Below, in pieces: positions 9,289 through 16,485 of a stretch of 20,303 nt of DNA. The position numbers and the translations under genes are program-made. Source of the stretch: an uncultured Alphaproteobacteria bacterium. GTDB lineage: Bacteria; Pseudomonadota; Alphaproteobacteria; Rhizobiales; Ancalomicrobiaceae. The stretch spans positions 1 to 20,303 of the forward strand of contig CALBKH010000091.1 of assembly GCA_937892955.1 (NCBI GenBank), read 5' to 3'. The notes under the pieces were generated by a model. That model did no database searches and was not told where the DNA came from. It saw nothing but the letters and a program-made list of their open reading frames with translations. The stretch's first letter is position 1. Each line of letters starts with the position of its first letter.

Positions 9289-9326
9289 GATGGAGGTCGG
9301 ACGGGGGCGTCCGAACCCGTGGGACG

Positions 9327-10487
9327 TCACTTCTTCTCGGTGATCGTCGCGGTTCCGTCGCCGGCGAACTTGATGTTGGCGTCGAGGAAGGAGGCCTGGA
9401 GATCGGCGGCGTAGAGCTTGGCCGTGTCGTAGGCCTCACCCGAGCGCGCGCCGGTGCCGCAGATGAAGACGATCGGCTTGTCCTTCGGGAAGGTGGCGAG
9501 CTTCTTCTCCAGTTCGTTCATCGGCACGTTGACCGCGCCCTTGATCGTCCCCGAGGCGAACTCGTTGGCATTGCGCACGTCGACCAGCAGGATCGCGGCC
9601 GGATCGGCCTTCCACGCCGCCTCGAAGGAGGCGACGGTCACCGAGCCCTTCTCCTTGCCGGCGACCAGCGCCGCCTTGGCCGGCGCGACCGCGGGTGCGG
9701 CTCCCGTCGCCGGAGCGGCGGCGGCCGCCGGACCGGCGCCGTAGAGCTTCTCCCATTCCGGGTAGCCTTCCGGATAGGTCACGACGTTGGTGTAGCCGAG
9801 CTTACGGGCCTTGTCCGCCGACTGGTCGGACAGCACGCATTCGAGACCGCCGCAGTAGTAGATCACCAGCGCCGCCTTGTCGGCCGGCAGCTTGTCGACG
9901 TGCTTGTCGAATTCGCTGTCGGAAATCGCCACGGCGGTCGGGATGACGCCCTTGTCGGTGACCCGCTTCGGACGCGCGTCGATCAGCGTATAGGGCTGCT
10001 TCTCGTCCATCAGCTTCTTGATGTAGGCGCCCGAGACCGCGACCGGCCCGCCCTTGGCCTTCCAGTCCGGCATGCCCTCGGCATAGACCTCGATCGAGCC
10101 GTAGCCGAGCGCCTTCGCCTTCCTGGCGCTGTCGTGGGACAGCATGCAGTCGACGCCGCCGCAGTAGAAGATCAGCTTGGTCGCCTTGTCGGCGGGCAGC
10201 TTGTCGACCGACTTCTCGAAGGCCGAATCCGGGATGTTGATCGCGCCCGGGATGTGCCCGGGGTCGTACTGGCGGCCCGTCGGGCGGCTGTCGACGATGG
10301 TGACGCCCTTCTTCGGCGGGATCGTCGCCTCGGCGCGCACCTTGTCGAAGGTGGTCAGGACGGAGAACCAGCCCTCCTTCGGCTGCACGGCGGTCTGAGC
10401 GGCGGCCGGAAGGGTCGGTACGGCGACGAGGAGGCCGGTGGCGCCGATCATCAGCGCGCCGACCAGGGCGAGATGCTTCGTTCTCAT
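9327..10487 (-). CDS. Exported protein with three rhodanese domains
   Basis: This is a 386-residue protein. A signal peptide (about residues 1-30, ending PAAAQT) precedes three rhodanese-like domains: about 40-145, 150-250 and 283-375. An Ala/Pro-rich linker (252-275) joins the second and third. Domains 1 and 2 carry a CGGx[DE]CxLS loop (Cys109/Cys114 and Cys212/Cys217), where the usual Arg of the CxxxxR loop is replaced by a second Cys. Domain 3 has the standard loop (Cys343, Arg348; CGTGAR). Rhodanese domains carry sulfane sulfur on the loop Cys as a persulfide, so this is probably a periplasmic sulfur-transfer or sulfur-relay protein. GGAG lies 8 nt upstream of the ATG. It follows the YeeE-type transporter gene by 23 bp and is the last gene of the unit. 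Confidence 0.88.
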   Translation of the reverse strand: MRTKHLALVGALMIGATGLLVAVPTLPAAAQTAVQPKEGWFSVLTTFDKVRAEATIPPKKGVTIVDSRPTGRQYDPGHIPGAINIPDSAFEKSVDKLPADKATKLIFYCGGVDCMLSHDSARKAKALGYGSIEVYAEGMPDWKAKGGPVAVSGAYIKKLMDEKQPYTLIDARPKRVTDKGVIPTAVAISDSEFDKHVDKLPADKAALVIYYCGGLECVLSDQSADKARKLGYTNVVTYPEGYPEWEKLYGAGPAAAAAPATGAAPAVAPAKAALVAGKEKGSVTVASFEAAWKADPAAILLVDVRNANEFASGTIKGAVNVPMNELEKKLATFPKDKPIVFICGTGARSGEAYDTAKLYAADLQASFLDANIKFAGDGTATITEKK

Positions 10488-10510
10488 GGGTCTTCTCCCT
10501 GAGCTGAACG

Positions 10511-11749
10511 TCACAGGACGGTGAGTTTCTCGGTGGTCTCGTTCCAGCGGACGACCGCGTACCAGAGCGCGAGCAGGCCGAAGCCGATCGCCAACGCCAC
10601 GCCCCAACCGCCGAACATGTCCGGCAGGAAGGCCTGACGACCGACGGCGGTCACTTCCCAGGTCTCGATGTTGGTCTCGTCGATGGCGGTGAGGCCGATC
10701 TTCTTGAAGATGGCCGAGGCGATCGAGCCGACCCAGGCGAAGAACAACATCGCCACCCAGAGCTTGGCGTGGCCCTCGCCCATCCGCCACAGCGCCCCCG
10801 AAGCGCAGCCGCCGGCGAACACCATGCCGAAGCCGAAGATCGCGCCGCCGGTGAGCGATCCGATCCAGAAGGTCGCGGGGATGGCGACATAGGGGTCGAT
10901 CACCTTGGCGCGGAACAGCAGGGCTGCGAGCGGCATGCCGATCGCCATGGCGAGGATCACCGCCTTGGTCATGGTGCCTTCGCCGGTCATGAAGGGTTCG
11001 CGGATCGAACGGGCGAAGCACAGACGCGAGCGGTGCATGACGAAGCCGATGGCGAAACCGGCGGCGACGACGATGGCGCGCGAGGCGACCTGTTTCTCCG
11101 GCGACGCCCACCACGCCGCGCTCCAGGCGACGATACCGACGAGAATGGCGAGCCCGAGGATCGGATAGAGCCGCTTCACCCCCTCCGGCACGCGGATCGG
11201 CGACGGCGCGGCGGTGCCCCATTCGATGGTGTCGAGCGTCCACAGAAGGACCTTGAGCCCGACCCAGGCGCCGAAAAGCAGGCCGGCCCACATCGCCCAA
11301 CCGGCCGGCGAGGAATGGACGACCGGGTTGAAGAAGCCGCCGGTGGTGCAGCCGCCGGCGAGCGATGCGCCGACGCCCATCAGCGATCCGCCGAGAGCGC
11401 CCCAGACGTACTCGAGCTTCGGCGCCCGGTTGGGTTGGAACTGTCCGGAGAGCAGCGCCGCGGTCGCCGATCCGAGGACCAGCATGATGTTCATCAGCGA
11501 CATGCGATGACCGAGGAAACCCTCCTTGGCCTCGCCGATGCCGAGCAACGGCGCCAGGCCGATCGCCGCATTGAGCCGATCGCCCCAGTACTTGACGCCG
11601 CCGAAGACCCCCCAGAAGAGACCGGTGGTCATCAGCGCCAGGACGATCAGGACGAGCAGGACGGCCCCGAAGAAGGGGGACCATTCCTCGACGAAGATCT
11701 TCTTCCAGTCCTCGGCGAGACCGGGAAAACGGCTGGGCGATGTGGACAT
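10511..11749 (-). CDS. YeeE/YedE-family (DUF395) sulfur-compound transporter
   Basis: This 412-residue multi-pass inner-membrane protein shows the internal two-fold repeat of the family. The first half has GASLAGGCTTGGFF (Cys134). The second half has HRSRLCFARSIREPF (Cys244) and GMVFAGGCASGALWRMGEG (Cys315). In thiosulfate-transporting YeeE, conserved cysteines line the substrate path. Here the first-repeat counterpart of HRSRLC reads GHRMSLMN and lacks Cys. About ten hydrophobic segments are visible. Clustering with an exported multi-rhodanese protein and a c-type cytochrome supports uptake of thiosulfate or another sulfane-sulfur compound. The exact substrate cannot be read from sequence. 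The ATG at 11749 has GGAG upstream at a slightly long 10-nt spacing. Confidence 0.9.
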   Translation of the reverse strand: MSTSPSRFPGLAEDWKKIFVEEWSPFFGAVLLVLIVLALMTTGLFWGVFGGVKYWGDRLNAAIGLAPLLGIGEAKEGFLGHRMSLMNIMLVLGSATAALLSGQFQPNRAPKLEYVWGALGGSLMGVGASLAGGCTTGGFFNPVVHSSPAGWAMWAGLLFGAWVGLKVLLWTLDTIEWGTAAPSPIRVPEGVKRLYPILGLAILVGIVAWSAAWWASPEKQVASRAIVVAAGFAIGFVMHRSRLCFARSIREPFMTGEGTMTKAVILAMAIGMPLAALLFRAKVIDPYVAIPATFWIGSLTGGAIFGFGMVFAGGCASGALWRMGEGHAKLWVAMLFFAWVGSIASAIFKKIGLTAIDETNIETWEVTAVGRQAFLPDMFGGWGVALAIGFGLLALWYAVVRWNETTEKLTVL

Positions 11750-11822
11750 CGTGGTCGGTCTCCACGCACGGATCCGCCCGCACGACCGGTGGTTCGGTCG
11801 TGGCGGAGCGGGATCGGGCGGT

Positions 11823-12218
11823 TCAATTGCAGGAAGCGGGTTCGTCGCCGTCCTTGGCGCCGCGCATCAGGAAGGCGGCGACATCGGCGGTCAGCTCCTC
11901 GTCGGCGACATCGGCGAATTTCTCGGCCGCCTTGTTGGTCGCCTTGATCTCGGCTCGGTAGGCCTTGGAGAGGAAGCGAGAGACCTTGTCCTTGCCCTTG
12001 GCGTGCGCGTCGGCCTTCAGATACTCGGCCCATTCCGCCTTGGTGCGCGTCGACGGCGCGATCGATCCGATCGGCTCGGCCACGTGGCAGGAGGTGCAGA
12101 CGGAGCGATAGTAGATCCGGCCCCGCTTCCATTCGGCATCGTAGGCCGAGGCGGCGGTCGCGAATGCGGTGACGGCGGCGATCGCGATCGCCGAGAAAAC
12201 CAGGGCCTTCTTCATCAT
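11823..12218 (-). CDS. Small exported c-type cytochrome
   Basis: This 131-residue protein has a clear Sec signal peptide (residues 1-25, ending AASA) and one haem-binding motif CTSCH (Cys41, Cys44, His45). Met118 near the C-terminus is the likely second axial ligand. It is a monohaem periplasmic cytochrome, perhaps the electron acceptor of a sulfur-compound oxidation step encoded nearby. A third cysteine (Cys130) is the penultimate residue, unusual for a small cytochrome c. The ATG at 12218 (followed by a second Met) has GGGGA about 5 nt upstream. It is the first gene of a presumed three-gene unit, with the transporter starting 73 bp further on. The frame extends upstream without a ribosome-binding site, and that extension was left out. 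Confidence 0.88.
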   Translation of the reverse strand: MMKKALVFSAIAIAAVTAFATAASAYDAEWKRGRIYYRSVCTSCHVAEPIGSIAPSTRTKAEWAEYLKADAHAKGKDKVSRFLSKAYRAEIKATNKAAEKFADVADEELTADVAAFLMRGAKDGDEPASCN

Positions 12219-12813
12219 CGTTTCCCCGAATGTGGCCCTCTCGTCGAAGCGGAGCTTCGTGAGCGGAGCGGGGCGGGGTCGGCCCTGGTCGGGTGGCGCG
12301 CGGATGCGTCGACCTGCAGCGGCGGATCTCGTCTGCCCCGCTGTCGTACGATCGGGCAGATCTGATATTTCTAATCTGATCATTTATGCGCCACTCGCGG
12401 ACCGGCGGCACCGTGACAACTCGCCGTTCGCATTGCTACGAAAACCGGTCAGAAACTTTTCAGTAAACCCCGAAAAGCGGTCACGGACTTTCCGAGCGAA
12501 GTTCCCGGCCGCTCCGGAACGCCGTCGGATGTCGAGCGGCGGTGCTGCGGATTCCTGCGACGATCTGAAATTCCGTGGGTGCGCCGTCCTCCCCACCGAC
12601 CTCGAGGGCTTCGCCGCGACATCGGTGATCGGTGTCCGATCGCCGCGTCGCGCCGGAGGTGCCGTGGTCGCAGGGAGGCGACGCGGAGGGCGGTGGCGAA
12701 GGCGGGTCGAAAGCCCTCGATCGCATCGGGGAAGACCCTCATCGCGAAAGTGTCGTCTGGACGCTTTCGCGCGGTCGTGACATGCCGAATCTTCTCGGTC
12801 CGCGGAGCCGCAC
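12219..12813. other. Divergent intergenic region between cytochrome c and ZIP genes
   Basis: These 595 bp hold no supported gene. Open frames here are Arg-rich and have no ribosome-binding site. About 12357-12390 is A+T-rich with two copies of ATCTGAT 14 bp apart (12360-12366 and 12374-12380), overlapping a CAGATCTG and a TGATCA palindrome. That is a plausible operator/promoter area for the minus-strand cytochrome operon, about 145 nt upstream of its start. A small inverted repeat CTTTTC/GAAAAG lies at 12456-12477. I see no clear -35/-10 pair in either direction. Confidence 0.5.
12360..12380. promoter_or_regulatory. Paired ATCTGAT repeats, possible operator of the sulfur operon
   Basis: ATCTGAT occurs at 12360-12366 and again at 12374-12380 inside a local A+T-rich patch upstream of the cytochrome gene. 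The spacing (14 bp start to start) is not a full two helix turns, so the match to a dimeric regulator is uncertain. Sulfur-responsive ArsR-type repressors often control such operons, but no known consensus was recognised here. Confidence 0.25.
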
Positions 12814-13500
12814 ATGACGACCGCTCTCACCTATACCGTGATCCCGATTCTCGCCGCGATCATCGGGGGATTTCTCACCCTGCTGCGGCGGCCCTCCCAC
12901 GTCGCGGTGAGCGCCATCCAGCATTTCGCCGCCGGCATCGTGTTCTCCGCCGCGGCGGTCGAGATCCTGCCGCACCTGAAGCACCAGGGCGCTCTGTGGT
13001 CGATCGTCGTCGGCGGCGGCCTCGGGGTGGCCGCGATGCTCGTCCTGAAGACCATCGGCGAACGCACCGAGGGCAAGATCGGTCTCGTCTCGCTCATCGC
13101 GGTCGACCTCTTCATCGACGGCACGGTGCTCGGCCTCGCCTTCCAGGGTGGCGAGAAGGCGGGGTTGCTGCTCACCTTCGCCCTGACGATCGAAGTGCTG
13201 TTCCTCGCTCTCTCGGTCGCCGCCGAACTCGGCGACGCACCGGAGCAGCGGTTCCGCAACGTCGCGATCACCTCGGCGTTGGCGTTGATGATGCCGGTCG
13301 GCGTGGTCTTTTCCGCTCCGTTCGCCACCGCCTCGCCCGGTGTGGTGACCGGTGCCTTCGCCTTCGGGCTGGTGGCCCTGCTCTACCTCGTCACCGAGGA
13401 ACTGCTGGTCGAGGCGCACGAGGTCGAGGAGCCGCCATGGGCGACGGCGCTGTTTTTCGTCGGCTTCCTGCTGTTGCTGATCCTCGAGGACACGCTGTGA
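12814..13500 (+). CDS. ZIP-like metal transporter, divergent
   Basis: This 228-residue membrane protein has about seven or eight hydrophobic helices and a ZIP-family layout. The first half carries HFAAGIVFSAAAVEILPHL (His37, Glu50, His54), followed by a central DLFIDGTVLG helix, then a TIEVLFLALSVAAEL helix, and a late acidic stretch TEELLVEAHEVEE (His202). In ordinary ZIP proteins the fourth and fifth helices carry HNxx[DE]G and HEIP[HE] metal-binding motifs. Here these positions read DLFIDG and IEVLF, so both key histidines are missing, although acidic residues remain. Substrate is therefore uncertain. Start ATG at 12814 with GGAG 8 nt upstream. It ends 19 bp before the convergent PepSY gene. 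Confidence 0.78.
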   Translation: MTTALTYTVIPILAAIIGGFLTLLRRPSHVAVSAIQHFAAGIVFSAAAVEILPHLKHQGALWSIVVGGGLGVAAMLVLKTIGERTEGKIGLVSLIAVDLFIDGTVLGLAFQGGEKAGLLLTFALTIEVLFLALSVAAELGDAPEQRFRNVAITSALALMMPVGVVFSAPFATASPGVVTGAFAFGLVALLYLVTEELLVEAHEVEEPPWATALFFVGFLLLLILEDTL

Positions 13501-13519
13501 ACCGAAGCGCGGCGCCCGA

Positions 13520-13819
13520 TCAGTCGTGACCGTCGTCGTGGCCGCCGCCGTGGTGGCCGCGACCGCCGGGGACGCGTTCGAGCGTCGCCGGGTCGAAGCG
13601 CGCCTTGATCGTTCGGCCCGACGCGTCGCGGGCGAAGACCTTGTAGCAACCGTCGTCCGCCTTGAGCCGCAGTACCGTCCAGCCTTCCGCCGCGAGCTTC
13701 TGCACCAACGCCGATCTCGGTTGCCAGTCGGCGAGCGGCACGGCGCAACGGTCGTCCGCCGCCGCGACGTCGACGGACGCGCCGAGAAGAGCCAGGGTCA
13801 GGGCGATGCGAAGGATCAC
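13520..13819 (-). CDS. Small exported PepSY-type protein with His/Asp-rich tail
   Basis: This 99-residue protein has a signal peptide (residues 1-21, ending VAAA) and one PepSY-like domain (about 30-83; pattern LAAEGWTV..DDGCYKVFARDASGRT..FDPATLERV). The Gly/His/Asp tail (85-99) looks able to bind metal. Cys25 and Cys58 could form a disulfide. I chose the GTG at 13819 because GGAG sits 6 nt upstream and the signal peptide then starts cleanly. In-frame ATG at 13843 and GTG at 13858 have no ribosome-binding site. It is transcribed divergently from the response regulator, with boxes resembling that regulator's own between them. PepSY proteins of this kind often accompany such two-component systems, so it may be a regulated target or a periplasmic modulator. 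Confidence 0.8.
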   Translation of the reverse strand: MILRIALTLALLGASVDVAAADDRCAVPLADWQPRSALVQKLAAEGWTVLRLKADDGCYKVFARDASGRTIKARFDPATLERVPGGRGHHGGGHDDGHD

Positions 13820-13849
13820 GGGCTTCTCCGGTGGAAGGATCATGGCGCA

Positions 13850-13892
13850 TTTCAGCACGGGCGGCTGAAACGGACCTGAACGACCTCGTGAA
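13850..13892. promoter_or_regulatory. Tandem CTGAA boxes between the PepSY gene and the response regulator
   Basis: CTGAA occurs at 13865-13869 and 13876-13880, exactly 11 bp apart. A third, looser TGAA is at 13889-13892. The inverse TTTCAG at 13850-13855 forms a perfect inverted repeat with CTGAAA at 13865-13870. Direct repeats with 11-bp spacing are typical of OmpR/PhoB-type binding sites. A related set lies at 15983-16035. Probably the binding site of the adjacent response regulator, acting in both directions. Confidence 0.55.
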
Positions 13893-13956
13893 TTTTACCC
13901 GACCCGTCGCCCCGGGACGAGACTAGACTGCGCCGCAGAGGAACGAGGCGATCTCC

Positions 13957-14628
13957 ATGCGCATTCTCGCGATCGAAGACGATGTCCTGCTCGGACAGGC
14001 GGTCCGCGACCAGATCGTCGCCGACGGCCATTCCGCCGACTGGGTGACGCGCCTCGCCGACGCGGAAGCTGCGATCCGCGCCGGCGTCTTCGATCTGGTG
14101 CTGCTCGACCTGATGCTGCCCGACGGCCGCGGCCTCGATTTCCTCAAGGCCCGCCGCGTGAGCGGCGACGTCACGCCGGTGATCGTGCTCACCGCCCGCG
14201 ACCAGATCTCCGATCGCATCGCCGCTCTCGACGCCGGCGCCGACGACTATCTGGTGAAGCCCTTCGATCTCGCCGAGCTCTCCGCCCGCATCCGCGCCGT
14301 CGGCCGCCGCTATTCCGGCAATCCCAACCCGCTCGTCACCATCGGCGACCTCGACGTCGACCTCGGCGGCCGCACCGTCCACCGCGGCGGCCGGCCGGTG
14401 GCGCTCACGGCGCGGGAGTGGTCGCTGTTCGAGGCCTTCGTCCAGCGCCCCAACCAGCTCCTCTCCAAGCCGCAACTCGAGGAACGGCTCTACTCCTTCG
14501 ATGCCGAGGTCGAGAGCAACACCATCGAGGTCTATGTCGCGCGCCTGCGCAAGAAGCTCGGCGCCGAGGTGATCGAAACGGTGCGCGGCATGGGCTATCG
14601 GCTGGGCGCGCCGGGGGGAGGGGTATGA
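13957..14628 (+). CDS. OmpR/QseB-type response regulator
   Basis: This 223-residue transcription factor has an N-terminal receiver domain with the acidic pocket EDD (residues 7-9), the phospho-acceptor Asp51 (in LLDLMLPDG), Thr79 and Lys101 (KPFD). Its C-terminal winged helix (about 125-218) carries LTAREWSLFEAF and the recognition region SNTIEVYVARLRKKL, ending in GMGYRL. Overall similarity is to the QseB/TctD/PmrA branch. GAGG lies 8 nt upstream of the ATG. The stop overlaps the kinase start by four bases (ATGA), so the pair is co-translated. The tandem boxes upstream suggest autoregulation. Confidence 0.94.
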   Translation: MRILAIEDDVLLGQAVRDQIVADGHSADWVTRLADAEAAIRAGVFDLVLLDLMLPDGRGLDFLKARRVSGDVTPVIVLTARDQISDRIAALDAGADDYLVKPFDLAELSARIRAVGRRYSGNPNPLVTIGDLDVDLGGRTVHRGGRPVALTAREWSLFEAFVQRPNQLLSKPQLEERLYSFDAEVESNTIEVYVARLRKKLGAEVIETVRGMGYRLGAPGGGV

Positions 14629-15986
14629 ACGCCCGCCTCGCCCCGCCGCCGCGCTGGAGCCTGGGTCGCCGTCTCGCCGTCGGCCTCGTGATCGCCATGA
14701 CCGTGCTGTGGCTGGCGGCGGCGGCCGTCGCCGGTCTCGTGCTCCGCCGTGAGATCGACGAGGTCTTCGACAGCGCCCTCCAGGAGGTGGCGCAGCGGAT
14801 CCTGCCGCTCGCCTATTCCGAACTGTTGGCGCGCGAGGCCGACGACCCGCCGCAGCACATGGCGCCGATCGGACCGCATCGCGAATACGTCACCTACGTC
14901 GTTCGCGACGAAACCGGCCGCGATCTCCTCCAGTCGAGCGATGCCGATCCGGCGGTGATCCCCAAGGACGTCCCGAACGGCTTCTCGACCGCCGGCGACC
15001 TGCGCCTCTACACCGAGACGGCGGTCCGCGGCACCGTGCGGGTCGTCACCGTCGAGAGGCTCGCGCATCGCCGCGAGACGGTCCGCAACGCCGTCGTCGC
15101 GTTGATCTGGCCGCTGGCCGTCCTGGTGCCGATCGCGGTCCTCGCGGTCCTCCTCCTCGGTCAGTCGACGGTCCGCCCGATCGTCGCCTTCCGCGAACGC
15201 ATCGAATCGCGCGGTCGCGGCAATCTCGCCCCGCTCGGCGAGACCGGCCTGCCGGCCGAGATCGCGCCCGTAGCGAGCGCCGTCGATGCCCTGCTCGAGC
15301 GGTTGCGCGGCGCGCTCGAGGCCGAGCGCAGCTTCACCGCCAACGCCGCCCACGAGCTGCGCACGCCGATCGCCGCCGCACTCGCCCAGACCCAGCGCCT
15401 CCTCGCCGAATTGCCGGAGGAGGTGGCACGCGAGCGCGCCCGGGCCATCGCCGCGTCGTTGCGCCGCCTGTCGGGCCTCGCCGAGAAGCTTCTGCAACTG
15501 GCCAAGGCCGAGGGCGGCGGTCTTCTCGCCGAAACCCCGGTCCGGCTCGGCCCGGTCCTCGCCCTGGTGATCGACGAGATCGACCGCCGAGCCGACGTCG
15601 CCGATCGTCTCGCCGTGACGATCCCGCCCGACGGCGGCCCGCTCTGCGATCTCGATGCCGACGCCTTCGCCGTGCTCGCCCGCAATCTCGTCGAAAACGC
15701 CCTGAAACACGGTGCGCCCGACGGCGTGGTCGCGGTGCGGCTGACCGACGAGGCGCTCGAAGTCGAGAACGACGGGCCGGCGATCGCCGCGGAAGACCTG
15801 GGTCGGATCACCCGTCGCTTCGAGCGCGGTCCCACCACGGCCGAGGGCGCCGGTCTCGGCCTCGCCATCGTCGCCGCCATCTGCCGCGGCTCCGGCGCGA
15901 CCCTCGAACTCCGCTCGCCCGCCCCCGGGCGGGAGGGTGGTTTCCTCGCCCGGGTCCGTCTCCCGGCGCCGCGTTCATCTTCCTGA
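14625..15986 (+). CDS. Sensor histidine kinase, TctE/QseC type
   Basis: This 453-residue membrane kinase has a first transmembrane helix at about 17-40, a periplasmic sensor of about 115 residues resembling the two-component sensor kinase N-terminal domain (2CSK_N) of TctE-like kinases, and a second helix at about 157-180. A HAMP-like linker (about 182-230) follows. The phospho-accepting His is His243 (AHELRTP). The catalytic domain shows the N box (NLVENALKH, 354-362) and the G box (EGAGLGLAIV, 407-416). The signal sensed is not evident; the neighbouring genes suggest metal, redox or flavin status. The start is the ATG overlapping the regulator stop. Confidence 0.93.
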   Translation: MNARLAPPPRWSLGRRLAVGLVIAMTVLWLAAAAVAGLVLRREIDEVFDSALQEVAQRILPLAYSELLAREADDPPQHMAPIGPHREYVTYVVRDETGRDLLQSSDADPAVIPKDVPNGFSTAGDLRLYTETAVRGTVRVVTVERLAHRRETVRNAVVALIWPLAVLVPIAVLAVLLLGQSTVRPIVAFRERIESRGRGNLAPLGETGLPAEIAPVASAVDALLERLRGALEAERSFTANAAHELRTPIAAALAQTQRLLAELPEEVARERARAIAASLRRLSGLAEKLLQLAKAEGGGLLAETPVRLGPVLALVIDEIDRRADVADRLAVTIPPDGGPLCDLDADAFAVLARNLVENALKHGAPDGVVAVRLTDEALEVENDGPAIAAEDLGRITRRFERGPTTAEGAGLGLAIVAAICRGSGATLELRSPAPGREGGFLARVRLPAPRSSS

Positions 15987-16035
15987 CGCGAAGCTGAACG
16001 CCGGCGCGTCGCCGTTTCAGGTGGCCGTCAGGTGG
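15983..16035. promoter_or_regulatory. Opposed pairs of 11-bp-spaced boxes before the Asp-rich gene
   Basis: CTGA occurs at 15983-15986 (overlapping the kinase stop) and at 15994-15997, 11 bp apart. On the other strand, TCAGGTGG occurs at 16017-16024 and 16028-16035, again exactly 11 bp apart, with the first extended to TTTCAGGT. The reverse complement ACCTGA resembles the box seen before the response regulator. This is a likely second binding site for that regulator and implies a promoter for 16079-20096 separate from the regulator-kinase pair. Confidence 0.55.
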
Positions 16036-16078
16036 ACCGCGCAGGGTGCTCCGGTCGAAACCGAACGGAGCCCCTCCG

Positions 16079-16450
16079 ATGAAGAAGCCCCTCCTCCTCG
16101 CCACCGCCGCGCTCGTCCTCGGCACGTCCGTGGCCGGCGTCGCCCTCGCCACCCCCCGCCTCCTCGAACACCGCTACGCCCGCGAGACGGGTGACGACGG
16201 CGCGACCGTCTCCACCGCCGAGCGCTTCCGCATCGCCGACCGAGAGCATCGCCGTCGTCACGAGGCGCGCGAGCACCGCCGCGGCCACGACGACGATGAC
16301 GACGACGACGACGATGACGACGACCGTCGTGGCGGCGATCGCGGTCGCGCCGGCCGTCCCGGCATGACCGGTCCGACCGACCCGAACGCGCCGGTTCCCG
16401 ACAACGGCCTCTTCCAGGGCAAGGCCCGACCCAAGGTCGAAGTCAACTGA
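16079..16450 (+). CDS. Small exported Asp/His/Arg-rich protein with a 12-Asp tract
   Basis: This 123-residue protein matches no domain I can name. It has a signal peptide (about residues 1-25, cleavage after LALA or LAT), a charged His/Arg/Glu-rich stretch (50-70), exactly twelve consecutive Asp (71-82, DNA 16289-16324, GAC with two GAT), then a Gly/Arg/Pro segment and a C-terminal tail ending PDNGLFQGKARPKVEVN. GGAG lies 8 nt before the ATG. It leads the redox genes and is probably periplasmic. The acidic/His content suggests divalent-cation binding, and the tail looks like a defined motif that might dock with a partner. Function is otherwise unknown. Confidence 0.75.
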   Translation: MKKPLLLATAALVLGTSVAGVALATPRLLEHRYARETGDDGATVSTAERFRIADREHRRRHEAREHRRGHDDDDDDDDDDDDRRGGDRGRAGRPGMTGPTDPNAPVPDNGLFQGKARPKVEVN

Positions 16451-16485
16451 AGCCCGCCGTCCTCGCGCCCAACGGAACCACGTCC

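Larger units (their letters stand above)
8917..9326. other. A+T-rich intergenic island between otsB and the rhodanese gene
   Basis: These 410 bp hold no credible gene. About 8983-9190 is strongly A+T-rich in an otherwise 70% G+C window. It contains the otsBA promoter and a short perfect hairpin (CGAAAC/GTTTCG, 9096-9111). The presumed otsB leader has another, CCGGC/GCCGG with a 4-nt loop (8955-8968), nested inside TGACC/GGTCA (8948-8982). The right end carries the long stem-loop that probably terminates the sulfur operon. Confidence 0.6.

Noticed and set aside
9042..10502. 486-codon plus-strand open frame over the rhodanese gene
   Set aside because: Its sequence is an Asp/Gly/Arg-rich shadow of the minus-strand rhodanese gene, with no recognisable domain.
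12384..12830. 148-codon minus-strand frame in the cytochrome-ZIP gap
   Set aside because: Arg/Ser-rich, no ribosome-binding site and no domain. It overlaps the ZIP start and presumed promoter.
16289..16324. Asp tract as a short tandem DNA repeat or sequencing artefact
   Set aside because: It is in frame, interrupted by two GAT codons, and lies in a protein with a signal peptide and a normal tail, so it reads as real coding sequence.
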